Part shown: positions 17,011-26,757 of the stretch, one piece after another
Position numbering within the stretch: position 1 is the first letter of the stretch
How the letters are laid out: each line of letters starts with the position of its first letter
Origin: Rhodoferax sp.
GTDB taxonomy: Bacteria; Pseudomonadota; Gammaproteobacteria; Burkholderiales; Burkholderiaceae_C
Assembly: GCA_024235935.1 (NCBI GenBank)
Contig: JACKLL010000008.1
Span: 1-64,000 of the forward strand
Direction of reading: 5' to 3'
DNA length: 64,000 nt
The notes under the pieces: generated by a model
The model's database searches: none
What the model was told of the DNA's origin: nothing
What the model saw: the letters and a program-made list of their open reading frames with translations, nothing else
Translations under genes and position numbers: made by a program

Positions 17011-18333
17011 TCAGCCCATGGCGACGCGTTGCGTCAATGGCATGCCCACGTCCGCCGGCGCATCCGACACGCTGATGCAGCGCGCCAGTTGCACGGCCGC
17101 GTGCTGCGCCGCAGCCGCATCCGCTGCATGCACGACGGCCAGTGGATCACCTGCGCGCACGGGGGTGCCGATGGCGCGCATGTCACTGAACCCGACCCGA
17201 TGGTCGACCCGGTCCGTCGCCTGGTGTCGCCCGCCACCGAGTTCGATGACCAGCAATCCGATATCGCGGGTGGCGACGTGGCTGATCCAGCCATCGCGCG
17301 GCGCCGGCACCGGACAGGATGCCGGCGCAGGCACCAGGTAGTGCCCGGGTCGTTCGACAAAGTCTGCGGGCCCCCCCAGCGCCGCGACCATGCGCGCGAA
17401 CCGCTCCAGCGCCGATCCGTCCTCCAGTACGCGGAGCATGCGGGCCTGGCCATCGTCGATGTCCGTGGCCAGGTGACCCAACGCCAGCAGTTCGGCGCCC
17501 AGGGCCACGGTGACGTCCAGCAAGCGAGGATCGCGCCGTGTGCCACTCAGGAATTCCAGGGCCTCCCACACCTCCAGCGCATTGCCGCAGCTGTGGCCCA
17601 GCACCTGGTTCATGTCGGTGATCAGGGCCCGTGTCGGCAAGCCGGCGCCATTGGCCACCGACACCAGCGACTGTGCCAGCGCCTGCGCCATCTCCGTGGA
17701 CGCGGCAAACGCGCCATTGCCGGTCTTGACGTCGAGCACCAGGCCCTGCAGCCCGGCCGCGAGTTTCTTGGACAGGATGCTGGCCGTGATCAGCGGGATC
17801 GACTCGACCGTGGCCGTCACGTCGCGGATCGCATACAGCCGGCGATCGGCCGGTGCGAGGTCGGCCGTCTGGCCGACGATGGCACAACCGGCGCCCCGCA
17901 CCGCCGTGCGCAGCAATGCGTTCGACGGTGCCGTCTGGTAACCCGGGATGCTGTCCATCTTGTCCAGCGTGCCGCCGGTGTGGCCCAGGCCGCGGCCGGA
18001 GATCATCGGCACGCAGGCGCCACAGGCCGCCAGCATCGGCGCCAGCATCAGGCTGACCTTGTCGCCGACGCCGCCGGTGGAATGCTTGTCGAGGATCGGC
18101 CCGCCGAGGTCCTGCGCCGCCCAGTCCATGACGCTGCCGGAGTGGGTCATGGCGCGCGTCAGTGCCACGGTCTCGGGCGTCGACAGGCCCTTCAGAAAGA
18201 TCGCCATCGCCAGTGCCGCAGCCTGACCTTCGCTCCAGCCGCCATCGACCAGCCCGGTGACGAAGGCGCCGATCTGCGCCTCGTCCAGCGCCCCGCCATC
18301 GCGTTTGACGCGGATGATCTCCTGGGCCAGCAT
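17011..18333 (-). CDS. deoA: Thymidine phosphorylase
   Basis: DeoA cleaves thymidine (and deoxyuridine) with phosphate to the base and 2-deoxyribose-1-phosphate. The 440-residue length is standard. The sequence starts MLAQEIIRVKRDGGALDEAQI and has the phosphate-binding signature KHSTGGVGDKVSL and the substrate motif SGRGLGHTGGTLDKMDSIPGY. The frame is open further upstream; 18333 is chosen by homology and lies 19 bases after the cytidine deaminase stop. It is the last gene of the nucleoside operon. Confidence 0.95.
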   Translation of the reverse strand: MLAQEIIRVKRDGGALDEAQIGAFVTGLVDGGWSEGQAAALAMAIFLKGLSTPETVALTRAMTHSGSVMDWAAQDLGGPILDKHSTGGVGDKVSLMLAPMLAACGACVPMISGRGLGHTGGTLDKMDSIPGYQTAPSNALLRTAVRGAGCAIVGQTADLAPADRRLYAIRDVTATVESIPLITASILSKKLAAGLQGLVLDVKTGNGAFAASTEMAQALAQSLVSVANGAGLPTRALITDMNQVLGHSCGNALEVWEALEFLSGTRRDPRLLDVTVALGAELLALGHLATDIDDGQARMLRVLEDGSALERFARMVAALGGPADFVERPGHYLVPAPASCPVPAPRDGWISHVATRDIGLLVIELGGGRHQATDRVDHRVGFSDMRAIGTPVRAGDPLAVVHAADAAAAQHAAVQLARCISVSDAPADVGMPLTQRVAMG

Positions 18334-18352
18334 CAGGTGCGCGCCCCGCCCA

Positions 18353-18781
18353 TCAGGGCTGGCCCAGATGCTCCGGCCCGAAGCTGTGCGGCAGCAACTG
18401 CTCCAGCGTGAAGCGGGCGCGGACCTGTCCGTCGCCGGCAATCAGCACCGGGGCCTCGGGTGCGGCAAATTCGCGGATCTTCTGGCGGCAACCACCGCAG
18501 GGCGTGACCAGGGCATCGCCGTGGCCCATGACCAGCACGGCCCGGGCCCGTGTGCCGCCGGCCAGCACCATCGCGCTCAGCGCCCCGGCCTCGGCGCAGA
18601 CACCTTGGGGGTAGGCGGCGTTCTCGACATTGCAGCCAGCGTGGATGGCGCCATGCTCGTCGAGCACGGCCGCACCCACGTGGAAATGCGAATACGGCGC
18701 ATACGCCCGGTCCATCGCCGCGCGCGCAGCTGCCAGCATGGCGTCGCGTTCGAGGGGGGTGGGCACTTCGGTGTCGGACAT
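18353..18781 (-). CDS. cdd: Cytidine deaminase
   Basis: Cdd converts cytidine and deoxycytidine to uridine and deoxyuridine. The 142-residue homotetrameric-type enzyme has substrate segment HVGAAVLDEHGAIHAGCNVEN, zinc ligand Cys62 with catalytic Glu64 (CAEAGA), and zinc ligands Cys95 and Cys98 (PCGGCRQ). It lies 4 bases downstream of a nucleoside permease gene and just upstream of deoA, linking uptake with breakdown. Confidence 0.96.
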   Translation of the reverse strand: MSDTEVPTPLERDAMLAAARAAMDRAYAPYSHFHVGAAVLDEHGAIHAGCNVENAAYPQGVCAEAGALSAMVLAGGTRARAVLVMGHGDALVTPCGGCRQKIREFAAPEAPVLIAGDGQVRARFTLEQLLPHSFGPEHLGQP

Positions 18782-18785
18782 GGAT

Positions 18786-19754
18786 TCAACGTTCCTTCAG
18801 ATAGGGTTTGCCCAGCGCCTGCGGCGCCACCGTGCGGCCGATGAAGCCGGCCAGCAGGATCACGGTCAGCAGGTACGGCAGGGCCTGGATCAGTTGCACC
18901 GGCACCAGGCCGATGCCCGGCAGCGTGACGCCTTGCAGGCGGATCGCCACCGCATCGAGGAAACCGAACAACAGGCAGGCCCAGAAGGCCTTCACCGGAT
19001 GCCACTTGCCGAAGATCAGCGCCGCCAGCGCCATGAAGCCCCGACCGGCCGTCATGTTGGGAACGAAGGCGGCGTTCTGCGCCAGCACCAGGTAGCTGCC
19101 TGCCAGGCCGCACAGCAGGCCGTTCAAGGTCAGCGCGGCATACCGCATGCGCGACACGGAAACACCAGCGGCATCGACCATGTGCGCGTTCTCGCCGACC
19201 GCGCGCAGGCGCAGGCCGAACCGGGTCCGGAACATCAGCCACCACACTGCGGGCACCAGCAGCAGGGTCAGGTAGACCATGATGTTGTGACTCAGCAGCC
19301 CCTGCCCGATGATGGCGCCGACCACCGGGATGCCCTGCAGCGACGCGACCACGCCCGGCATCATCGCCTGCAGCCGCACCTCGGTGGTCACCGGCGGCGT
19401 CTGGCCGCCCTGCGCGAACCAGGCGATGCCCAGCACCGCCGTCATGCCGACCGCAATGATGTTGATGGCCACACCCGACACCACCTGGTCCCCGCGGTGG
19501 CTGACGCAGGCCACGCCGTGCAGCCACGACAACAGCACCGTGGTGCCCATTGCGATGAGCAGTGCAATGGTCGTCGATCCGAAAGTCACGCCGGCAGCGC
19601 CTGCGGCGAAGGCCGCGAACAGCATCTTGCCTTCGAGCCCGATGTCGATGACGCCGGAGCGTTCCGACAGCAGGCCGGCCAGCGCACACAGGATCAGCGG
19701 CGTCGACACCCGCAGCGTCGAGGCGATCAGCGAGCCGATCATCGCCTCATCCAT
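18786..19754 (-). CDS. Nucleoside ABC transporter permease (NupQ/YufQ type)
   Basis: This is one of two permeases of a BMP-type nucleoside importer, in the BPD-transp-2 (ribose/branched-chain) fold. The 322-residue product has the family segments LSERSGVIDIGLEGKMLFAAF and VSGVAINIIAVGMTAVLG. Start 19754 overlaps the upstream permease stop by 8 bases; a methionine four codons in is the alternative. The C-terminal GKPYLKER is typical of this subunit. Confidence 0.92.
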   Translation of the reverse strand: MDEAMIGSLIASTLRVSTPLILCALAGLLSERSGVIDIGLEGKMLFAAFAAGAAGVTFGSTTIALLIAMGTTVLLSWLHGVACVSHRGDQVVSGVAINIIAVGMTAVLGIAWFAQGGQTPPVTTEVRLQAMMPGVVASLQGIPVVGAIIGQGLLSHNIMVYLTLLLVPAVWWLMFRTRFGLRLRAVGENAHMVDAAGVSVSRMRYAALTLNGLLCGLAGSYLVLAQNAAFVPNMTAGRGFMALAALIFGKWHPVKAFWACLLFGFLDAVAIRLQGVTLPGIGLVPVQLIQALPYLLTVILLAGFIGRTVAPQALGKPYLKER

Positions 19755-20883
19755 GGCCCGCTCCCTGTGTACCGGCTTTGGCGGCCGCACCGCCGCGCAA
19801 GCCTTGCACCGCCCAGGACACCGCCGGTGCCAGCACATAGGCCATGGCGCCCGAGAACAGCACGATGAAGCCCTGCAGCATCACGACCATGTCGCGGCTG
19901 AAACCGCGCACCTCGAAGCTGACCTCGGCGCCCCCCTGGAACAGCGCCCCGAACAGCAGGCTGGCCAGCACGATGCCGAAGGGGTGGCTGCGCCCCATCA
20001 GCGACACCGCAATGCCGGTGAAGCCGGCGCCGCTGACGTACTCCAGCATCAGCCGGCCGTTGACGCCGGCTACCTCGTTCATGCCGACCATGCCGGCCAG
20101 CGCGCCGGAGACCGCCATGGCAAACATGATCTGCTGCCGCGAGTGGATGCCGGCGTAGTCGGCAGCGCGGGTATTCGCGCCCGTGGCGCGCAACTGGTAG
20201 CCGAGCCGGGTATGCCACAGCAGGAAGTACACACCGAGCGCAGCGATCAGGGCCAGGAAGACACTGGTGTTGAGTGGCGAGTTCGGCCAGTCGACGCCCA
20301 GAGCGGCCATGAACGCATGCATGCTGGGCAGCTTGGCCGACTCGGCGAACGCCGCACTCTCGACCGACATGTTGCCCGGCACCTTGAGGTGGTTCACCAG
20401 CAGGTAGACCAGCAGGCTGCTGGCCAGGAAATTGAACATGATCGTCGTGATCACGATATGGCTGCCGCGGTAGGCCTGCAGATAGGCCGGCACCACCGCC
20501 CAGACCATGCCGAACAAGGCGCCGGCCAGCAGCATCAGCGGCAGCATCACCCAGGCCGGCAGGCTGGGCGCAAGCCACAGCGCCACCAGTCCGGCGCCCA
20601 GCCCGCCCAGGATCGCCTGCCCTTCGCCGCCGATGTTGAACAGTCCGCCATGAAAGGCGACCGCCACCGCCAGCCCGGTGAAGGTGAAGGTGGTGGCGTA
20701 ATACAACGTGTAGCTGAAGCCGCGGGTGGTTCCGAAGGCCCCGTCGAGCAGCACCTTGATCACCAGCAGCGGGTCCTGTCCGACCCACCAGACCATGACG
20801 CCCGCGGCCAGCAAGGCCACGGCCAGGTTGACGATGGGCAGCACCACCAGATCGGCCCAGCGTGGCAAGGGCGCGGCACTCAC
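19747..20883 (-). CDS. Nucleoside ABC transporter permease (NupP/YufP type)
   Basis: This is the second permease of the nucleoside importer, 378 residues with about ten hydrophobic segments. Characteristic stretches are FNIGGEGQAILGGLGAG and VAGVNGRLMLEYVSGAGFTGIAVSLMGR. It overlaps the following permease by 8 bases and follows the ATPase gene after 55 bases, in the order ATPase-permease-permease usual for these systems. Confidence 0.92.
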   Translation of the reverse strand: MSAAPLPRWADLVVLPIVNLAVALLAAGVMVWWVGQDPLLVIKVLLDGAFGTTRGFSYTLYYATTFTFTGLAVAVAFHGGLFNIGGEGQAILGGLGAGLVALWLAPSLPAWVMLPLMLLAGALFGMVWAVVPAYLQAYRGSHIVITTIMFNFLASSLLVYLLVNHLKVPGNMSVESAAFAESAKLPSMHAFMAALGVDWPNSPLNTSVFLALIAALGVYFLLWHTRLGYQLRATGANTRAADYAGIHSRQQIMFAMAVSGALAGMVGMNEVAGVNGRLMLEYVSGAGFTGIAVSLMGRSHPFGIVLASLLFGALFQGGAEVSFEVRGFSRDMVVMLQGFIVLFSGAMAYVLAPAVSWAVQGLRGGAAAKAGTQGAGHG

Positions 20884-20938
20884 AGGGGCACCTTTGCGCC
20901 GCGCACGGTCATGCGGGATCGGAGTGTGGCGGTACGAC

Positions 20939-22513
20939 TCATCGCGCTGCGGCCTCGCTGGAACGGGCTGCCGGTGACGACTTCGCGGCCGGATCGCCTC
21001 CGGTCATCAACATGCCCAAGGTGGTCTCGTTGCATTCGGCAATCGGCAATTCGCCGGTGACATGGCCCTGGTTCATGACGATGACGCGGTCCGACAAGGC
21101 CAGGATCTCGTCCAGTTCGCTGGACACCACCAGCACCGCGCAGCCGGCGTCGCGCATCGCGCGCAACTGGCTGTAGATGAATTCGATGGCGCCGATGTCG
21201 ACGCCGCGGGTCGGCTGGCCGACCAGCAGCACCCGGGGCGCCTGCCCCAGCTCGCGGGCCAGCACCAGCTTTTGCTGATTGCCACCCGAGAAGCTCGAAC
21301 AGGCGAGCTCCGCGTCGCGGGGGCGCACGTCGAAGCGCTCCATCATGTCGACCGTGGCCTGTCGCATGCGCGCATGGCGCATCCAGCCACGCCGGCAATA
21401 CTGCGCCAGCCATTCGTAGCCCAGCACCGCCGACTCCCAGGCACCGAAGTTCATGACCATGGCGCGCTCATGGCGGTCTTCCGGCACATGGGCCACACCC
21501 AGCGTGCGCGCCAGCCGTGGCTCCAGCCAGGCACCGGCGCGGAATTCGCGCCCACCAACCGACAGGCTGCCGGCATCCGGCGCGAGCAGACCGGACAGCA
21601 CCTCGAGCAGTTCGCTCTGGCCATTGCCCGACACCCCGGCGATGCCGACGATCTCGCCAGCCTTGAGCGCGATGTCGAGCTGGTGCAGGCGCACCACGCC
21701 GAGCACGTCGCGCACATGCAGGCCTTCAGCGCGCATCAGCACCTCGCCGGCCGGTTTGTCGCTGTCACCGACCCGCCCCATCTGCACCTTGCGCCCGACC
21801 ATGGCTTCGGCCAGGCCTTCGATGGTGGCATCCGCAATGGCAAGTTCCTCGACCACCCGCCCGGCGCGCATCACCGTGACCCGGTCACACAGGCGCATGA
21901 CCTCCTTGAGCTTGTGGGTGATCAGCAAAATGGTCGTACCCTGCGTGCGCAACAGGCTCAGCACGCCGAACAGCTGTTCGGTCTCCTGCGGCGTCAGCAC
22001 CGCCGTGGGTTCGTCCAGGATCAGGATTTTTGCGCCGCGGTACAGCGCCTTGAGAATCTCCAGCCGCTGGCGGTCGCCGACCGACAGGTCGGCCACCAGC
22101 GCGTCGAGCGCCACCTTCAGGCCGGTCGAGGCCATCAGCGCGGTCAGGCGCTCACGCACCATGTGCTCCGCCTTGTGCAGCAGCACGTGGGGCTCGGCGC
22201 CCAGCATCACGTTCTCCAGCGCCGTCAGCGTGTCGACCAGCATGAAGTGCTGGTGCACCATGCCGATGCCCAGCGCAATCGCCTCATGCGCATTGCGGAT
22301 CGTGGCCGGCTGGCCCGACACCGCAATCGTGCCGCTGTCGCAGGTGTAAAAGCCATACAGCACCGACATCAGCGTGCTCTTGCCGGCACCGTTCTCCCCC
22401 ACGATGCCATGCACCGTGCCGGCGGCCACCCGCAGATCCACATCCGCATTGGCCTGCACCGGGCCAAAGCGTTTGCAGATACCGAGCATCTCGACCGCAG
22501 GTGCGTCGGACAA
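20939..22513 (-). CDS. Nucleoside ABC transporter ATP-binding protein (double ATPase, NupO type)
   Basis: This 524-residue ATPase carries two fused ABC domains, as in ribose and nucleoside importers. The first has Walker A GENGAGKSTLM, signature LSVGDRQRLEILKAL and Walker B ILILDEPTAVL. The second has the degenerate Walker A GVSGNGQSELLE usual in this family, signature FSGGNQQKLVLAREL and VLLVGQPTRGVD. It energises import of nucleosides captured by the BMP-type protein encoded upstream. A structured 161-base gap separates the two genes. Confidence 0.94.
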   Translation of the reverse strand: MSDAPAVEMLGICKRFGPVQANADVDLRVAAGTVHGIVGENGAGKSTLMSVLYGFYTCDSGTIAVSGQPATIRNAHEAIALGIGMVHQHFMLVDTLTALENVMLGAEPHVLLHKAEHMVRERLTALMASTGLKVALDALVADLSVGDRQRLEILKALYRGAKILILDEPTAVLTPQETEQLFGVLSLLRTQGTTILLITHKLKEVMRLCDRVTVMRAGRVVEELAIADATIEGLAEAMVGRKVQMGRVGDSDKPAGEVLMRAEGLHVRDVLGVVRLHQLDIALKAGEIVGIAGVSGNGQSELLEVLSGLLAPDAGSLSVGGREFRAGAWLEPRLARTLGVAHVPEDRHERAMVMNFGAWESAVLGYEWLAQYCRRGWMRHARMRQATVDMMERFDVRPRDAELACSSFSGGNQQKLVLARELGQAPRVLLVGQPTRGVDIGAIEFIYSQLRAMRDAGCAVLVVSSELDEILALSDRVIVMNQGHVTGELPIAECNETTLGMLMTGGDPAAKSSPAARSSEAAAR

Positions 22514-22553
22514 AGCGGTCGGCCCTTATGTCAGCGGGGGAAGATCAAGCGCC

Positions 22554-22678
22554 TTGAGGTAATGAAGATTTCGTAGCGAGCGGGTCGAGGTGGCTTCGAG
22601 GAGCGCAGCCGTACACCCGTACGGCGAGCACCGCAGACGCCAGATCGGCCCGCGCAGTAGAAAGATTCATTGCCTCAA
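22554..22678. repeat. Imperfect inverted-repeat element with central hairpin, between binding-protein and ATPase genes
   Basis: The left end (TTGAGGTAATGAAGATTTC, 22554-22572, then GTAGCGAGCGGG) is matched as an inverted copy at the right end (on the minus strand TTGAGGCAATGAATCTTTC, 22678-22660, then TACTGCGCGGG). The two arms agree at most positions. In the centre a perfect stem, GCCGTAC at 22608-22614 with GTACGGC at 22619-22625, closes a 4-base loop. The right arm contains the stop codon of the BMP gene. It looks like either a small dispersed palindromic element or a structured RNA that sets binding protein versus ATPase levels. Confidence 0.75.
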
Positions 22679-23649
22679 TATTTGCAGGCGTTGTCGGCCA
22701 TGTAGTCAGCGACCTTGATCTTGCCGCTGATGATGTCGGCCTTGGCGGCCTCGACCTTCTTCTTCATGTCGGCACTGACCAGTTTCTCGTTGTACTTGTC
22801 CAGTGCGTAACCTACGGCGTCCTCTTTCAGTCCAAGTACCGACAAACCGGGCGTATGCGACTTAGACACGTTGTAGACCGCCACGTCGACGCGCTTGAGC
22901 ATTGAAGTCAGCATGGTGCCCGGTTGTATCCAGTTCTGGTTGCTGTCCACGCCAATGGCCAACTTGCCACTATCCTTAGCCGCTTGATAAACACCGTTAC
23001 CGGTGCCGCCCGCTGCTGCGAATATGACATCGACCCCCTGAGAGAACTGCGCCTTGGCCAGTTCACCGCCGCGCGCCGGGTCGCTCCAAGCAGCACCGGT
23101 GGTGCCGGTCATATTCTGAATGACCTGTGCCTTCGGATTGACGAATTTCACGCCTTGTTCGTAACCGCACTCGAACTTGCGAATCAACGGGATATCTTGT
23201 CCGCCGACAAAACCAACCTTGCCAGTCTTGCTAGCAATAGCGGCCATCATGCCGACAAGGAAACTCCCCTCATGCTCCTTGAATTTGAATGATTGCACGT
23301 TGGGAAGCTTCACTTCGTCGTCAATGATTGCGAACTTGAGTTTCGGGAAATCTTTGGCCACCTTCTCAACGGCCGACGCCATGCTGAAGCTCATGGCAAT
23401 GATCGGGCTGGCGCCCTTTTCGGCCATGCGGCGGATCGCCTGCTCGCGCTGCGATTCGTTGGACACCTCGAACTCCAGGTAGTTCTTGCCGGTCTCCTTC
23501 TTCCAGCGCTCCATGCCGTTGTAGGCCGCCTCGTTGAAGGATTTGTCGAACTTGCCGCCCAGGTCATACACGATGGCCGGCTCGGCCATGGCCTGCAGGC
23601 TTGCCGCCATTGCGACCGCCAGGATTCCGAGTTGGGTTTGAAGTTTCAT
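22675..23649 (-). CDS. BMP-family nucleoside-binding lipoprotein/periplasmic protein
   Basis: This is the solute-binding protein of the nucleoside ABC importer (BMP/PnrA family, which binds purine and pyrimidine nucleosides). The 324-residue protein has a signal peptide (MKLQTQLGILAVAMAASLQA, cleavage after AMA rather than a lipobox) and the family motifs DLGGKFDKSFNEAAYNGMERW and FVGGQDIPLIRKFECGYEQGVKFVNP. The middle of the gene (about 22800-23400) has visibly lower G+C and different codon choices from its neighbours. Confidence 0.93.
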   Translation of the reverse strand: MKLQTQLGILAVAMAASLQAMAEPAIVYDLGGKFDKSFNEAAYNGMERWKKETGKNYLEFEVSNESQREQAIRRMAEKGASPIIAMSFSMASAVEKVAKDFPKLKFAIIDDEVKLPNVQSFKFKEHEGSFLVGMMAAIASKTGKVGFVGGQDIPLIRKFECGYEQGVKFVNPKAQVIQNMTGTTGAAWSDPARGGELAKAQFSQGVDVIFAAAGGTGNGVYQAAKDSGKLAIGVDSNQNWIQPGTMLTSMLKRVDVAVYNVSKSHTPGLSVLGLKEDAVGYALDKYNEKLVSADMKKKVEAAKADIISGKIKVADYMADNACKY

Positions 23650-23765
23650 GGTGACGTTCTTTCAATCAAGTTGGAGGTACAAAAACCAGTTCCACGAGCG
23701 TAGGCCCGTGCCTGCTCAGCCGCCATCGGTGCTTTCCCGGTGCGCCCGCACCCCACACCCGTCCA

Positions 23766-24713
<948 letters not shown>

Positions 24714-24730
24714 GGTCGGATCGTGTCCTG

Positions 24731-25864
24731 TCAAGTGAAAGAAGTGGCGTCCATGGCCGTGGCGCCGGAGTGGGCCGGCACCCGCTGCTGAACGGCGGCG
24801 ACCGACAGCCCGACGTGGTTGGCCTGGGGCGCGTCCAGCGTCATCGCAGCACAGGCAGCGGCGAAACCGACGCTGGCGGCAAAGGCCTGGTCCTGCAGGT
24901 ATCCGTGCAGCAGGCCTGCCATCAGCGCGTCCCCGGCACCGGTGGCATTGACCACCGCCGCCACCGGTACGGCCGCCTGCCAGCCACAGGGACCGTCGCG
25001 CTCGCTCCAGTACAGGCCACGTGCGCCCAGGCTCAGCACCACCCGCAGCACGCCCTGCGCGTGCAGCCACCTGGCCGCGCGTTCCAATGCCGCATCGTCG
25101 TCCACCGGCAGGCCGGTCAGTGCCTGCGCCTCCAGCCGGTTGGCCTTGAGCGTATGCACCCGGCCGAGCCAGGGCAGCAGCCGCCTGCATTTGTAGGCCG
25201 ACACCGATTCGGCAAACACCGTGTCGGCCTGCGCATGGCCGAAGATCCAGGCCAGGGCCGGCTCCGACAGATTGCAGTCCACCAGCACGGCCCGCGCATG
25301 GCGCACGCGCGCGGCGCCGGGCTCCAGCCGTTCGGGCGTGATCTGCGCCAGGATGTCCATGTCGTTGATCGCCAGCGCCATGTCGCCGTCCGGCCCGTGA
25401 ACCGACAGATAGGTCGAGGTGACGGCGTCGTCCAGCACCAGGCAGCCACGGACATCGACGCCGGCGCGGCGCGTGCTCTCCAGCAGCCGGTTGCCGAACA
25501 AATCGTTTCCGACCGCGCTGATCAGCCGCACATCGTGACCCAGCCGCGCCAGGTTTTCGGCCACGTTGCGGGCCACACCGCCGGGCGCGCAGCGAATCTG
25601 CCCCGGCGTCGAGTCGTGTGCAACGACGGCGTGGGGTGTGCTGCCGGTGATGTCCATGTTGGCACCACCGATGGCCAGCACGAAGCCTTGCTCGGCCAGT
25701 ACATAGCCGCGCCCCAGCACCAGTCCTTTGCGCACCAGCTGCATGATGTGCCCGGCCACCGCCGCGCGGCTGATGCCCAGCCGGTCGGCCAGCGCCTGCT
25801 GGGCGATCAAGGGCTCGTCGCGCAGGATGTCGAGGATGTGCTGTTCGCGGCTGGTCATGGTCAT
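24731..25864 (-). CDS. psuK: Pseudouridine kinase with N-terminal helix-turn-helix domain
   Basis: This PfkB-family kinase is expected to phosphorylate pseudouridine to the 5'-phosphate for PsuG. The 377-residue protein begins with a winged helix-turn-helix of about 60 residues (SREQHILDILRDEPLIAQQA, then LGISRAAVAGHIMQLVRKG). The kinase domain follows, with GGANMDITG near residue 70 and the catalytic signature NATGAGDALMAGLL. The HTH fusion, as in E. coli YeiI, suggests it also binds DNA, perhaps its own promoter. Starts at 25864 and 25858 are both possible. It is the first gene of the operon. Confidence 0.9.
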   Translation of the reverse strand: MTMTSREQHILDILRDEPLIAQQALADRLGISRAAVAGHIMQLVRKGLVLGRGYVLAEQGFVLAIGGANMDITGSTPHAVVAHDSTPGQIRCAPGGVARNVAENLARLGHDVRLISAVGNDLFGNRLLESTRRAGVDVRGCLVLDDAVTSTYLSVHGPDGDMALAINDMDILAQITPERLEPGAARVRHARAVLVDCNLSEPALAWIFGHAQADTVFAESVSAYKCRRLLPWLGRVHTLKANRLEAQALTGLPVDDDAALERAARWLHAQGVLRVVLSLGARGLYWSERDGPCGWQAAVPVAAVVNATGAGDALMAGLLHGYLQDQAFAASVGFAAACAAMTLDAPQANHVGLSVAAVQQRVPAHSGATAMDATSFT

Positions 25865-25866
25865 CA

Positions 25867-25878
25867 ACAAATGTTTGT
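25867..25878. promoter_or_regulatory. Inverted repeat next to the psuK start, candidate operator
   Basis: ACAAATGTTTGT is an inverted repeat (ACAAA/TTTGT around TG) three bases upstream of the psuK start. A TACAAT sequence on the minus strand at 25902-25897 could be a -10 element, placing the repeat in the early transcribed region. A further pair, CAACA and TGTTG, flanks it at 25865-25869 and 25891-25895. It would suit autoregulation by the HTH domain of PsuK and could affect the divergent Rieske genes; this is inference. Confidence 0.45.
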
Positions 25879-25991
25879 GCGCTTGTCGTCTGTTGCATTG
25901 TAGGCAGGCAGACGGACCGGGAACCCCTGGCAGGCAAGCCAGGACAAACGGCTGGCGGCACCGGCGGCGCGCCAGCGGTGACAATGCGGCG

Positions 25992-26753
25992 ATGGTTTTT
26001 CCCCCGTCATGGCATCCGGTGCTCGCCGCAGGGCTGCTGCGCGCCAGCGACAAGGTCATACCCGTGCTGGCAAACGCGCAGCGTTTGGCACTGTGGCGCA
26101 GCGCCAGCGGTGCCGTGCAGGCCTGGGAAGATCGCTGTCCGCACCGCGGCGTGGCGCTGAGCCTGGGCCGGGTCGAAGGCGATCGTCTCGCCTGCGCCTA
26201 TCACGGCTGGGAATACGCCGCCATGGACGGTCGTTGCGTCGCCATTCCGGCCATGCCGCGGCAGCCGGTACCGGGCAAGGTCTGCGTGAAGACCTACCCG
26301 GTGCGGGTGTACCAGGACATGGTCTGGGTCGAGCTGGCGCCCCCCGATGCGCGCACGGCGGCAGTCGCGCAAGCACCCGCCACGTACTTGTCGATGTCGA
26401 TGGCCGCGTCCGCTGCGGCGTCGACAGACCACCCGCAGGATGCGCTGGGCCACGACGCGGCCTCGGCGCAGGCGCCTCCGGCCGGCGTCTTTCTGCGGTC
26501 GCTTTGTATCGACGTACCCATCGCACGGCTCGACCGGGCCCTGGCGGATGCCGGGTTCCAGCAGCCGTGCGCACATGTCTGGCGCGGCACCCTGGACCGC
26601 GCAGCCGTGCGGCTGTATGCGCTGGCGGCCTCGGCGCAGTGGTCCACGCTGCATCTGTTTTGCATGCAGCCGCCCGACGCCGCGCAGCGGGTGCGGGTGC
26701 TCGCAGCCGCCCGCGCCCTGCGCACCGTGATCGAGACGCCACCGGAGGCCTGA
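25992..26753 (+). CDS. Stand-alone Rieske [2Fe-2S] protein
   Basis: The first ~115 of 253 residues form a Rieske domain with cluster ligands Cys49 and His51 (CPHRG) and Cys68 and His71 (CAYHGW), spaced as in Rieske-type oxygenases rather than bc1 complexes. A Pro/Ala/Ser-rich linker (about 116-165) follows, then roughly 88 residues I do not recognise (from GVFLRSLCIDVPIARLDRAL). There is no mononuclear-iron motif, so it cannot be an oxygenase alone. It ends 4 bases before a gene encoding a catalytic subunit that lacks this very segment, so it is the likely electron carrier for it. Confidence 0.85.
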   Translation: MVFPPSWHPVLAAGLLRASDKVIPVLANAQRLALWRSASGAVQAWEDRCPHRGVALSLGRVEGDRLACAYHGWEYAAMDGRCVAIPAMPRQPVPGKVCVKTYPVRVYQDMVWVELAPPDARTAAVAQAPATYLSMSMAASAAASTDHPQDALGHDAASAQAPPAGVFLRSLCIDVPIARLDRALADAGFQQPCAHVWRGTLDRAAVRLYALAASAQWSTLHLFCMQPPDAAQRVRVLAAARALRTVIETPPEA

Positions 26754-26757
26754 CGCC

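Noticed and set aside
22554..22678. The inverted-repeat element considered as an insertion sequence
   Set aside because: It is ~125 bases with no transposase frame and no obvious flanking target duplication; at most a non-autonomous palindromic element.
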